From: Desulfobulbaceae bacterium
GTDB taxonomy: Bacteria > Desulfobacterota > Desulfobulbia > Desulfobulbales > VMSU01
Direction: 5' to 3'
DNA: 32,341 nt
Assembly: GCA_015231515.1 (NCBI GenBank)
Contig: JADGBM010000029.1
Coordinates: 1 to 32,341 of the forward strand
Positions within the stretch are counted from its first letter, which is position 1. Each line of letters opens with the position of its first letter. This document shows positions 8,997 through 16,681 of this stretch, in pieces. The position numbers and the translations under genes were made by a program. The notes under the pieces were generated by a model. That model did not search any database and was not told the origin of the DNA. It saw only the letters and a program-made list of their open reading frames with translations.

Positions 8997-9986
8997 TTAA
9001 TCAGCATACTGCTCAAGGCTCTTCTCAAGTTCCTCTCGGATCTCCTTTCGAAGTATTTCGGGCTTCAGTACTTTTGCCCCGCTGCCCCAGGATAAAATCC
9101 ACTGCTGTACATCAAAAAGATGGCTGGTTGTCATTGACAGTACAATACTCCCATCATCGTTAGGCTGTATTTCCTGGGATGGATGCCACTGTCGCTCCCG
9201 GATGTAGGGGGCATGTTTTTTGTCAAAATATATCTCGATCTGAAAACTGCCTGTGCCCGAAAAAATACCAAAACGAGATGCCGAATAGTTGCTATAATCA
9301 AAGTCTGAAGGTGGGGCGAAGGTTTTGGTGGTTGTGGCGGCATGTTCAATTCGTGATACTGCGAAGGTGAGGATTTTTTTGCGGCTGTGGCAGTGGCCAA
9401 TCAGGTACCATTCACCCTGGTAGTTGACCAGGTGGTACGGGTCAACTTGACGGTTCTGTGGTGCTGCTGCCTGGGGTTTCTGGTAGCGCATGGATATGGT
9501 CCTGTTCTGCTGAAGGGCCTCAGCGATCGTGGACCAGATCTGGGTGTGGATGGTAGTTTTCTGATGCTGAATGATCGAGATCCGGTTGTCTATCCAGCCT
9601 GGATGAATAGAAACCTTGTCCGGCAGAGAATCCTCAATGCGTTTGAAGACATTGGTGAGTTTTGTGTAAATTGGAGTGTTCTCGTGTTGTTGCAATACTT
9701 TTTGGGCGATGGCGATGGCAAAGAGATCACTGGTGCTGATATTTATGGCAGGCATCTGGTAGGTCTCTTCAGTATAGAAGTACCCTTTTTTCCGGGGGTC
9801 GTATGCAATCGGGGCGTCACATTGATTTTTCAGGTAATCAATGTCGCGCATAATGCTTTTGCTGCTGACTTCATACTCGAAGGCCATTGAACTACAGTTT
9901 GCGTAGTTGCCAAAACGCATGCCTTCTCGGATTTTTTTATCGATGAATATCAGTCGCAACAGTTGAGTTTTGTCTTTTTGGATCAT
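8997..9986 (-). CDS. WYL-domain transcriptional regulator (YafY/PafC-like)
   Basis: A 329-residue cytoplasmic regulator. The N-terminal about 75 residues form a helix-turn-helix of the DeoR/HTH_11 type (SSMAFEYEVSSKSIMRDIDYLKN), and the GYFYTEE strand forms the wing. The middle region holds the WYL domain with the defining GEWYLIGHC motif (Trp193-Tyr194-Leu195) and the VDPYHLVNYQGEW approach. The C-terminal WCX-like extension runs to the end. WYL proteins bind ligands or nucleic acid and often control stress, DNA-damage or defence genes. The ATG at 9986 has AAGG 7 nt upstream. The gene follows a histidine kinase by 79 bp on the same strand, so the two may be one transcript. Its stop faces the stop of the Cache kinase 29 bp away. 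No defence genes are seen in the window. Confidence 0.88.
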   Translation of the reverse strand: MIQKDKTQLLRLIFIDKKIREGMRFGNYANCSSMAFEYEVSSKSIMRDIDYLKNQCDAPIAYDPRKKGYFYTEETYQMPAINISTSDLFAIAIAQKVLQQHENTPIYTKLTNVFKRIEDSLPDKVSIHPGWIDNRISIIQHQKTTIHTQIWSTIAEALQQNRTISMRYQKPQAAAPQNRQVDPYHLVNYQGEWYLIGHCHSRKKILTFAVSRIEHAATTTKTFAPPSDFDYSNYSASRFGIFSGTGSFQIEIYFDKKHAPYIRERQWHPSQEIQPNDDGSIVLSMTTSHLFDVQQWILSWGSGAKVLKPEILRKEIREELEKSLEQYAD

Positions 9987-10065
9987 TAAAGACCTTTTTG
10001 ATTGTTGATTGTGGGGGCCGGATCTTTGACTTCTAAAATCTACAGGCGCACATCAGAAATTGCAG

Positions 10066-12360
10066 TTACGTTGGCAGACGAACTTCTGCTGTAGTACCTG
10101 TTTCTGGTGAGGAAGTAAAGACAAGTGTGCCGCCATGCTCTTTAATAATTCCTGCTGAAACTGACAGACCTAAACCGGTGCCACCAGAGTTTCGCTTCGT
10201 AGTGAAGAAAGGGTCTGTCAGCTGTGTGATGGTCTCTTTCGGCATCCCGACACCTTCATCGTCAACGGAGATAATAATCGTTGCAGAATTTTTTTCAAAT
10301 GAAGAGGTGACCCGTATTGCCTGCTGCGAATCGGTAAGGGCCTCGCAGGAGTTTTGGATCAGGTTGATGATGACCTGTTCAAGGCGTTGTTTGTTGCCAT
10401 AAAATTGGGGACATTGAGGGCATAACTCGACATGAAAGGCGGATGTCGACTTTTTTACCAGATTATGGGTAAGGCGAATCGCCGTTTCGATGATTTTGTT
10501 AATATCAAGCAGTTCAGCGGCTGTTGGTTTGTCCTTTCGTGCGTAGTCTTTAAGGTCTTTAACAATGTTTTTAATTCTTTTGCCGCTGTCAATCAGTTCG
10601 CTGAAAAGTTGTGGGATCTGTAGTCGCATTTCGCTGTAGTCTAAACCAGCAACAATAAACTCACCATTTTCTCGATAGTACTGCTCCAGGATCGGGCTGA
10701 CATCCTGCCAGGCCTTTGTAAGCATGGGGGCATTGAGCATGGCGATACTGTTTGGGTTGTTTATCTCATGGGCCACCCCTGAAACCAGAAGCCCAAGGGA
10801 GCGCATCTTGTCGGCCTGCACAAGCTGCTGCCTGCGGAGTTCAGCCTCTTTTTCGCTCTGTTTTCGTTCTGAAATATCGCGAACAATCCAGATGGCGTGC
10901 CACTGTTTCTTGATCTGGGTGGCAGAAAGAGACAGTTCAATCGGGATGTCGCTGCCGTCGATTCTTTTTGCGAAAAGTTCTAAAATGTCAGATGGCGCAG
11001 CGGCATTTGTGTGTGAAAAATCTTTTGAATCAGAGAGGGTTTGTTGCTCGATGCGGGTTAATGAGAGGAGTTCGTGTACCGGTTGCCCCATCGCCTGATC
11101 TTCATTATAGCCAAACATGCGCTCTGCCGACTTGTTCCAGTAGGCAATATTGCCGCTGTTATCCATCATGATAATGGCATCTTGTGCTGATGATGTCAGT
11201 TTCCGGAACTTATTTTCGCTTTCCCGGAGCTGTTGTTCGGCCAACCGACTTGCCGAACGCGTTTGGAAGTAGTGTTGAGCCAGGATATTTAACTCGTCGG
11301 CCAGGACGGTGATTTCCTGGGGCCCGGGCCACTGAAAACGGACATTCTCATCATTCTTGAGTATTTTGTCGAGACCCTGCAGGATGTTTTTTTTGATATG
11401 GTCAATCCTGAAAGCGATAAAATTGGCAATGCAGAAAATAACAAACATGGTTGCCATAAGGACAATGGAGATATTGATAATCAACGATCGCCGCCATTTT
11501 TGTGCGGTTCCTTTGTCGATGATGATGCCGGCCCAGATGAGTGGTGCCGGTGAGTTGTCTGACATGATTGGCAACCATGAAATCGTGTGCTCCTCCGGTG
11601 TTTTCCAGATAAAGGGTCTGTTGTCGGAAAACTTGTGCTTAAGGGCGTCTGCATATTCGTAGGCGCTGATGTCTGTGAGGGAACTCTGGTTAGCTGGTGC
11701 TGTGGTTTGAAACGAAAGAGGAGTTGTGGTGTTACCGGCGGGGTTCAGCCAGAGCACATGGTCTTCAGCGGCCAGTAACGATATCTTTGCTTGCAAAAAG
11801 ATCGTGCCAATTGCATCGCCATTTTCAAGCACCGAATAATAAAAAATTATTTTTGTCTCATTTGATTCATGAGAGCTTTCTTGGTGCATGAAAATGCCGC
11901 TTGCTGAAAGTTTCTGTGAGGGTACTGGCAGATACTCAGGTGTTTTTGTAGTGCTGATAAACTGTCTGCTTTCCTCTGGGTTGCGCTCTAGAGTAGTTTT
12001 TCCGGTACCATTGACGGTGCAAAAGAAGAGGCCTTCTATCTCGATATTTTCACCGTACCACTGGTTGATTACCATTTCCATATTTAGAAGGGCTATAGGG
12101 GCGACCGGGGTTTCACTGTTTAGCTGACTGAAAAGTTCCTGGCTTTCGCGAAGGGCGGCTATGCGGTCGAGGTCTGTTGCAACTTTAGAAATTTTTTCAG
12201 AAAATGCCTGGCTGCTCAGCTTGGAACGTTTGCCGATGTTTTCCTGAAGGGACTCTTCGTGTCTATTAATGTGGTTTTGTAAGTTTATAGAAACCAGAAC
12301 CAGTAAGGGCAGGGTACCTATGGCAAGGATGGTGAAGAATATGATGCTTTTTAGTTTCAT
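10066..12360 (-). CDS. PAS-containing sensor histidine kinase
   Basis: A 764-residue membrane kinase. TM1 is about residues 6-27, followed by a large periplasmic region of about 265 residues, TM2 about 294-316 and a HAMP-like linker. A PAS domain spans about 385-500 (SAQDAIIMMDNSGNIAYWNKSAERMFGY is its start; WIVRDISERK is its end). HisKA has His531 (LLVSGVAHEINNPNS). HATPase has N666/N670, DEGVGMP at 701 and a GGTGLGLS lid. The active-site residues look complete and there is no receiver. The periplasmic region contains a Cys114 and an abundance of Ser/Thr, but I recognise no named sensor fold. The gene precedes the WYL regulator on the same strand. The start is plausible because TM1 begins within six residues, although no clear Shine-Dalgarno is present. 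Confidence 0.9.
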   Translation of the reverse strand: MKLKSIIFFTILAIGTLPLLVLVSINLQNHINRHEESLQENIGKRSKLSSQAFSEKISKVATDLDRIAALRESQELFSQLNSETPVAPIALLNMEMVINQWYGENIEIEGLFFCTVNGTGKTTLERNPEESRQFISTTKTPEYLPVPSQKLSASGIFMHQESSHESNETKIIFYYSVLENGDAIGTIFLQAKISLLAAEDHVLWLNPAGNTTTPLSFQTTAPANQSSLTDISAYEYADALKHKFSDNRPFIWKTPEEHTISWLPIMSDNSPAPLIWAGIIIDKGTAQKWRRSLIINISIVLMATMFVIFCIANFIAFRIDHIKKNILQGLDKILKNDENVRFQWPGPQEITVLADELNILAQHYFQTRSASRLAEQQLRESENKFRKLTSSAQDAIIMMDNSGNIAYWNKSAERMFGYNEDQAMGQPVHELLSLTRIEQQTLSDSKDFSHTNAAAPSDILELFAKRIDGSDIPIELSLSATQIKKQWHAIWIVRDISERKQSEKEAELRRQQLVQADKMRSLGLLVSGVAHEINNPNSIAMLNAPMLTKAWQDVSPILEQYYRENGEFIVAGLDYSEMRLQIPQLFSELIDSGKRIKNIVKDLKDYARKDKPTAAELLDINKIIETAIRLTHNLVKKSTSAFHVELCPQCPQFYGNKQRLEQVIINLIQNSCEALTDSQQAIRVTSSFEKNSATIIISVDDEGVGMPKETITQLTDPFFTTKRNSGGTGLGLSVSAGIIKEHGGTLVFTSSPETGTTAEVRLPT

Positions 12361-12561
12361 GGCGTCTTGGCTGGATGGGGTGCAAAAAAACTTGCGTCAA
12401 GAGAAGATTGGCATGAGCTCAAATCCCATACCGGCATGAGATGTAAACCATGTTTAGGTGATAATTGTCAAATAGATTTGCATGGGAACGGAAGCTGGCT
12501 GGCCGGTGCATTTATTTTTAAAAGTCCAATATATCAATATGTTATGAATTATTTATAGGGC

Positions 12562-12577
12562 TGGCATATCAATTGCT
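12562..12577 (+). promoter_or_regulatory. Possible sigma-54 promoter (weak)
   Basis: TGGCAT and ATTGCT are spaced with GG at 12563-12564 and GC at 12575-12576, exactly 10 nt apart as sigma-54 requires. It points toward the receiver and rhodanese genes, but it lies about 250 bp before the first start with an inverted repeat in between. It may be a chance match. Confidence 0.22.
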
Positions 12578-12633
12578 TTTAAGTGAAGTACATATTTAAT
12601 CGGTACAAAGATTTTCATTTTTGCATAAAGGGA

Positions 12634-12702
12634 AAAATCCCCCTTAATTCCCCTTCGAAGTCTCCTTCGTCGCTTATCTGCAGGGGTACTGAGGGGGATT
12701 TT
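12634..12702. repeat. Inverted repeat with 11-bp perfect arms (MITE/REP-like)
   Basis: AAAATCCCCCT at 12634-12644 is the exact reverse complement of AGGGGGATTTT at 12692-12702. A second nested pair, CCCCT (12650-12654) and AGGGG (12682-12686), lies inside, so the 69-bp unit can fold as a long hairpin. No coding capacity and no T-tract follow. It could be a small dispersed element or a transcript-stabilising hairpin. Confidence 0.55.
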
Positions 12703-12825
12703 ATGAAGGTTAGTAAAATACTAAGATGTGTCGTTTTTTTAATAAAGAGTTAAATCCAGAACATAATTTGCTCAGTACGGGAAATATGTGATTTTGAGGT
12801 CGGTCGGCCTCAAACGATATGGAAA

Positions 12826-13236
12826 ATGGTTCAACGAAAATTGAAAAAAGATCGGCAGGAAATACAACATATTTTGTTTGCTGAAAGTGAACATGGACTG
12901 GAAAGATCCATATCGCTTATGCTGAAAATGGCAAACTACAAGGTGACAGTTGTTACTGATTGTCTTGAGGCCTATGAAAAATTAGTTGAACTCGAGGGGG
13001 TTGGGGAGTTGCCGGAATTGCTTATTGTTGATTTTGGGAGAAACAAGGCTAACAGTGAGCGTTTTGTTGAAAGTCTTACCCAATCGAGGCTGTCGGTGCC
13101 GGTAATCATAATAGCTGAATATGGCGACGAGTGGATGGTGGCAGAGGGAGTTCTAGGCAAGTCCGGTGTGTTCTTGGCAAAGCCATTTGAGCCACAGGAA
13201 CTTATGTCAGCAGTTGAGAAATTATTAAGTCACTAA
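12826..13236 (+). CDS. Stand-alone receiver-like protein, degenerate
   Basis: A 136-residue single-domain CheY-like fold. Asp69 (LLIVDFG) sits at the phospho-acceptor position and Lys119 (LAKPFEP) at the conserved Lys position. Two features are unusual: the acidic pair is Glu20/Glu22 (FAESE) rather than Asp-Asp, and the switch Thr/Ser position appears to be Ala97 (IIIAEYG). This suggests a receiver with altered or lost phosphorylation switching. The N-terminus is extended by about 13 basic residues (MVQRKLKKDRQEI). The ribosome site is weak. It lies 97 bp upstream of the Sec-rhodanese gene on the same strand. Co-expression is possible, but a hairpin separates them. No output domain is present. 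Confidence 0.75.
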   Translation: MVQRKLKKDRQEIQHILFAESEHGLERSISLMLKMANYKVTVVTDCLEAYEKLVELEGVGELPELLIVDFGRNKANSERFVESLTQSRLSVPVIIIAEYGDEWMVAEGVLGKSGVFLAKPFEPQELMSAVEKLLSH

Positions 13237-13256
13237 AACATTCTTGATAGGATAAC

Positions 13257-13289
13257 CCAACTGAAAACGAAATCTGTTTTTATAGTTGG
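13257..13289 (+). other. Hairpin between receiver gene and Sec-rhodanese gene
   Basis: CCAACT (13257-13262) pairs with AGTTGG (13284-13289), and AAAAC (13264-13268) pairs with GTTTT (13276-13280), giving an 11-bp interrupted stem. No T-run follows, so it is not a classic terminator. It may be a leader structure or a weak terminator of the receiver gene. Confidence 0.4.
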
Positions 13290-13333
13290 AGAAAAAATAG
13301 AAAAAGACAAACCAGAACCTAAAGGAGGTTGCG

Positions 13334-14647
13334 ATGTTACAAATTCACTCAAGGAAGATTGTTGCGGCATTGGTTGCAATGGCACTATTTGCCGGTGGTC
13401 CGGTGCTTGGCAGTGCGGTTGCGTCAGAAGGTACAATGGCTGTGGAGGCCAAGAAAGAGCAAAACGTCTTTAAAGGTAAGATACAAGGGGTTTCCAAGAA
13501 GGCAAAAAGTATTGCTATTGAAGTTGGCAAAGGTGAAAGCGCCAAGGTAATGATGGTTCGGTTTACTGATGCTACAGTGGGGATGGAGTTTGCCGTAGAT
13601 GGTGATGCTGCAATTATCGCCTATGAAGTTGTTGGTAAGGATAAAGTCGCTACAGTGATCAAACCGAAATTGGCAGAACTGCCGGAAGGTGTTACTGAGA
13701 TGCACCCGGAAGAGTTGATGGAGCTGGTTGCGATGGGCCCGGAAAAAGGTAAGTATTTGCTGGTCGATTCACGGCCTGCGCCTCGATTTGCGGATGGACA
13801 TATAGCGAGTTCAGTCTCTATTCCAGTTGAGAAGATGAAGAAAGAAGGCGCGGCACTTATGCCTGCCGATAAGGATATTCAACTGATCTTCTATTGCGGA
13901 GGGCCTACCTGAGGTATGAGTACAACTTCCGCCGGTCTGGCGAAGAAACTCGGTTATACCAATATCAAAGTAATGCTCAAAGGCGTTCCTGGCTGGAAAA
14001 AAGCTAAGAACAAGGTTGTGGCCAGTGATGCTCACATTGAAAAAGGCAATATTATCCTTGTTGATGTCCGTCCTGCTGCTGAGGCTGCAAAAGGATTTAT
14101 CGATAGGGCTGTCAACATTCCTTTTGATGAGCTGGAAGATGCAAAAGATGATTTCCCTCTAAAGGCGCCGGTTGTGGTCTATGGTGATGATGCTGAGAAG
14201 GCCTATTCGATGATAGCAAAATGGGGCCTGAAAACTGTTGCACTGGTTGATGGTGGCCTTGAAGGGTACGTAAGCCGAGGGCATGCACTTAAATCAGGTG
14301 AACCAGATATTGATGTAAGCTGGGAGCGTAAACTTGGTGAGGGCGAGGTTACCTTAGATGAGTTTATTAAGGCATCGGAGGGTAAGGTTGCCGAGGCAAT
14401 GATCCTGGACGTCCGAACCACTGACGAGACAGCCAAGGGCCAGTATTCCAACTCTGTCGCGATTCCTTTAGATGAGTTGGAGGGGCGAATCGCAGAACTT
14501 TCCAAGGATAAAGAGTACTTGATTCACTGTTCAACTGGGGCAAGGGCTGAAATGGCTTATGCTATCATGAAAAAAGCTGGGATGAAGTCACGATGTCTCA
14601 TTGCCGATGTTGAATGCACTGCCCCGGGAGAGTGCTCGGCAGACTAA
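13334..14647 (+). CDS. Exported triple-rhodanese selenoprotein (in-frame TGA read as Sec193)
   Basis: Read through the TGA at 13910-13912, this is one 437-residue protein. Residues 1-31 are a signal peptide (cut near AVAS-EG), so it should act in the periplasm. Residues about 43-110 form a small beta-rich domain of unknown type. Rhodanese domain 1 (about 118-230) has a YLLVDSRPAPRFADGHI entry and the active loop FYCGGPT-U-GMS, where the TGA stands at the catalytic position of YCxGxxC-type rhodaneses. Domain 2 (about 231-320) lacks a catalytic Cys (VVYGDDAEKA). Domain 3 (about 335-425) has Cys399 (IHCSTGAR). The start is firm: AAAGGAGG lies 5 nt before ATG. Translation restart at ATG 13916 is unlikely, as its GAGG is only 1 nt away. 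Rhodaneses move sulfane sulfur, so the Sec probably handles persulfide-type chemistry (inference). A strong terminator follows at 14693. Confidence 0.88.
13910..13945 (+). promoter_or_regulatory. Bacterial SECIS element (UGA plus downstream hairpin)
   Basis: The recoded TGA is at 13910-13912. Thirteen nucleotides later CTTCCGCC (13926-13933) pairs with GGCGAAG (13939-13945), leaving one bulged C and a five-base loop GGTCT (13934-13938). The loop starts 21 nt after the TGA. A G-containing apical loop within roughly 16-37 nt of the UGA is what bacterial SelB recognises, and GGUCU is the loop core of the E. coli fdhF element. The hairpin lies within the coding frame, as bacterial SECIS elements do. 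Confidence 0.85.
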
Positions 14648-14692
14648 CCCTACTAAAAAAAACGTACAACACCATACCATAGTTTTACCCAC

Positions 14693-14727
14693 AAAGGCGG
14701 TCTCCGGAAGAGATCGCCTTTTTTTAT
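14693..14727 (+). terminator. Rho-independent terminator after the Sec-rhodanese gene
   Basis: AAAGGCGGTCTC (14693-14704) pairs with GAGATCGCCTTT (14710-14721) with one G-T pair and a five-base loop, and a run of seven T follows. It lies 45 bp after the rhodanese stop at 14647, and its placement supports the downstream half being the true end of the transcript. Confidence 0.9.
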
Positions 14728-14780
14728 TTGGAATTAGGCAATGAAAAAAAAATATATATGCGTTAATAAATAGTGGAAAT

Positions 14781-14804
14781 GTCTGACCGCTTCGGCGGTC
14801 AGAC
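14781..14804. other. Perfect 10-bp hairpin with TTCG tetraloop
   Basis: GTCTGACCGC and GCGGTCAGAC flank TTCG. It lies 60 bp before mltB. UUCG-capped stems are very stable. No T-run follows on either strand, so termination is not obvious; it could protect RNA ends or mark a dispersed element. Confidence 0.6.
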
Positions 14805-14864
14805 CTGAAGGCAATCTATCTGGAAAACAGGTCAAGCCCATGAGTAGAATTCTCTCGGTTATTT

Positions 14865-15827
14865 ATGAATAAAATTATATGGTTGTCTATTATCTTGCTG
14901 CTTTCCTTCTGTGGGCTGCTACATGCGCAGGAGAACGATTTTGCTCAATGGTTGACAGCTCTTAAGTACGAGGCTCTTCAGGATGGTGTCTCGGCAGAGA
15001 CCTTAGATAAAGCCTTTGAGAAAGTTAAACCCAATGAACTTGTTCTTAAACTTGACCGGAATCAACCGGAGTTCAAACTAACTCTTGAAACTTACTTAAA
15101 CAGAGCGGTTTCTACTTCCAGGGTCTTGAAAGGGCGCGCCAAGCTTAAAGAAAATAAGGAAATTCTTGATGAAGTTGCCAAAAGCTACGGGGTTCAGCCC
15201 CGGTTTTTAATTGCACTTTGGGGTGTTGAAACCGATTTTAGCAGGGTGTTAGGCAGCTTTCCGGTAATTGAGTCTTTGGTAACTCTGGCCTATGATCCTA
15301 GGCGCAGTTCATTTTTCCGTAAAGAACTTCTGCACGCACTGCACGTGGTTGATGGAGGTCTTGCTACGGTTAAAACCCTTGAGGGTTCATGGGCAGGGGC
15401 ATTTGGCGGGTTGCAGTTTTTGCCCTCAGTGTATCGAATTTACGCGCAGGATTTTAATAACAATGGCCAGGTTGATATATGGCATGAACCAGGAGATCTA
15501 TTTGCCACAGGCGCCAATTATCTTGCCAAATCCGGTTGGCGTTCTGACCAGACTTGGGGAAGGCAGGTGCTTTTACCAGAAGCATTCAATTCAAAGCTCT
15601 TGGGTTTTGACACAAGTAAGACAATATCCGAGTGGCAAGCTTTGGGAGTTCGGCGTCTCAATGGCACAGATCTTCCTGACAGAGATTTCCCCTCTTCCAT
15701 AATCCAGCCGGATAAAGAAGACCCACGCCTTTTTCTGGTCTACAATAATTTTCACACGCTCTTAAAGTGGAATCGGTCAAACTATTACGCCGTTGCAGTT
15801 GGTTTGTTGTCGGATATGTTGAGGTGA
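14865..15827 (+). CDS. mltB: Lytic murein transglycosylase B
   Basis: A periplasmic or membrane-associated enzyme that cleaves the MurNAc-GlcNAc bond of peptidoglycan to form 1,6-anhydro ends. The 320-residue protein opens with a signal peptide (about 1-21). A Cys at 16 follows a poor lipobox (LSFC), so lipoprotein status is doubtful. The SLT_2 domain includes the catalytic Glu122 (ALWGVETDFSR), the AYDPRRSSFF block, the SWAGAFGGLQFLPS motif near residues 177-190, and a DFNNNGQVDIW calcium-loop-like segment as in Slt35. It ends with the NNFHTLLKWNRSNYYAVAV block typical of the family. It appears to be a single gene between two non-coding hairpin regions. The ribosome site at the ATG is weak. 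Confidence 0.93.
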   Translation: MNKIIWLSIILLLSFCGLLHAQENDFAQWLTALKYEALQDGVSAETLDKAFEKVKPNELVLKLDRNQPEFKLTLETYLNRAVSTSRVLKGRAKLKENKEILDEVAKSYGVQPRFLIALWGVETDFSRVLGSFPVIESLVTLAYDPRRSSFFRKELLHALHVVDGGLATVKTLEGSWAGAFGGLQFLPSVYRIYAQDFNNNGQVDIWHEPGDLFATGANYLAKSGWRSDQTWGRQVLLPEAFNSKLLGFDTSKTISEWQALGVRRLNGTDLPDRDFPSSIIQPDKEDPRLFLVYNNFHTLLKWNRSNYYAVAVGLLSDMLR

Positions 15828-15892
15828 GACGACTGTAAGCGGAAGGCTGCTGTGTGTATCCAAGTTACAAAATTTCTATCTAAAGGTTGACG

Positions 15893-16669
15893 ATGAGTTC
15901 TGATAATAAAAAATTTCCTGAAGGGATGGTTCCTCTGGGGAAGTCTAAATTTGCTTTTCGCTGTTATCCCGAGGTTCCGTGCTATACTGATTGCTGTCGG
16001 AAGCTTGAACTTTTCCTGTATCCCTATGATGTTATCAGGCTGAAGAACTCTTTAGGTATCAACTCTGAAGAGTTTTTGAACAGGTATGCCGGAGTAGTCA
16101 GCGGCGGCAACCCACTCTTTCCGTCTGTGATTTTACGAATGCTTGACAACGACGAGCATACCTGCCCATTTTTGAACGATTCAGGATGTGCTGTCTACGA
16201 GGACCGTCCTTCGGCCTGTCGAACCTATCCTCTGGAAAGGGCTGTTGACCGGCAAAGCGGTGGTGGCCGACCTGAAGAGTTCTATTTTATGACCAATCAC
16301 CCGTACTGCAAGGGGCATAATGAGCCGACAGAGTGGTCTGTCCCGGAGTGGTTGAGGGACCAGCATCTACTGTATTATAACATGATGGATGATCTGTGGG
16401 CTGACCTTGATACACTTTTTCGATCGAACCCCTGGCAGAATGAAGGTGCCGCCGGACCTCTGCAACAGATGGCCTTCATGGCCTGCTACAATGTCGATGG
16501 GTTCAGAAAATACGCCGTTGAGGCTAAGCTGTTTGACCAGTTTAAGTTAAGTAAAGCCGAGCTCAAAAGTTTTGCTGAGGATGATGAAGCCCTTTTGCGG
16601 TTTGGTTTTAAATGGCTGCTCTACTTTCTTGGCAATAAGCCTGTCTTGAAGGCCCGGCCAAGACGCTAG
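15893..16669 (+). CDS. YkgJ-family cysteine cluster protein
   Basis: A 258-residue cytoplasmic protein with the zinc- or iron-chelating Cys pattern of the YkgJ family: Cys24, Cys30, Cys34 and Cys35 (FRCYPEVPCYTDCC) early, then Cys91 (TCPFLNDSGCAVYEDRP), Cys99, Cys109 (SACRTYPLE) and Cys139 (YCKGH). The biochemical role of the family is not established. The reading frame could start six bases earlier at TTG 15887, but ATG 15893 is preferred because AAAGG lies 7 nt upstream. The next gene begins 12 bp after its stop and is probably co-expressed. Confidence 0.85.
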   Translation: MSSDNKKFPEGMVPLGKSKFAFRCYPEVPCYTDCCRKLELFLYPYDVIRLKNSLGINSEEFLNRYAGVVSGGNPLFPSVILRMLDNDEHTCPFLNDSGCAVYEDRPSACRTYPLERAVDRQSGGGRPEEFYFMTNHPYCKGHNEPTEWSVPEWLRDQHLLYYNMMDDLWADLDTLFRSNPWQNEGAAGPLQQMAFMACYNVDGFRKYAVEAKLFDQFKLSKAELKSFAEDDEALLRFGFKWLLYFLGNKPVLKARPRR

Positions 16670-16681
16670 GGTGATGGGCAG

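Larger units (their letters stand above)
12361..12825. other. 465-bp gene-free region upstream of kinase and receiver genes
   Basis: This AT-rich stretch lies between two divergent genes. It contains a candidate sigma-54-like site and a perfect 11-bp inverted repeat, both listed separately. The only small open frame (12367-12558) has no ribosome site and no recognisable protein features, so I treat the region as non-coding. Confidence 0.5.

Noticed and set aside
9387-9890. Plus-strand open frame of 167 codons
   Set aside because: Antisense shadow of the WYL regulator.
12367-12558. Small open frame of 63 codons before the receiver gene
   Set aside because: No ribosome site, no recognisable motif, and atypical residue make-up.
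13910-13915. The TGA as a true stop giving a truncated rhodanese plus a separate downstream gene, or a decayed pseudogene
   Set aside because: The frame is kept, the TGA falls exactly on the catalytic Cys site, a SECIS-type hairpin follows, and ATG 13916 has no usable ribosome site.
15292-15702. Plus-strand open frame of 136 codons inside mltB
   Set aside because: It is out of frame with the clear transglycosylase reading frame.
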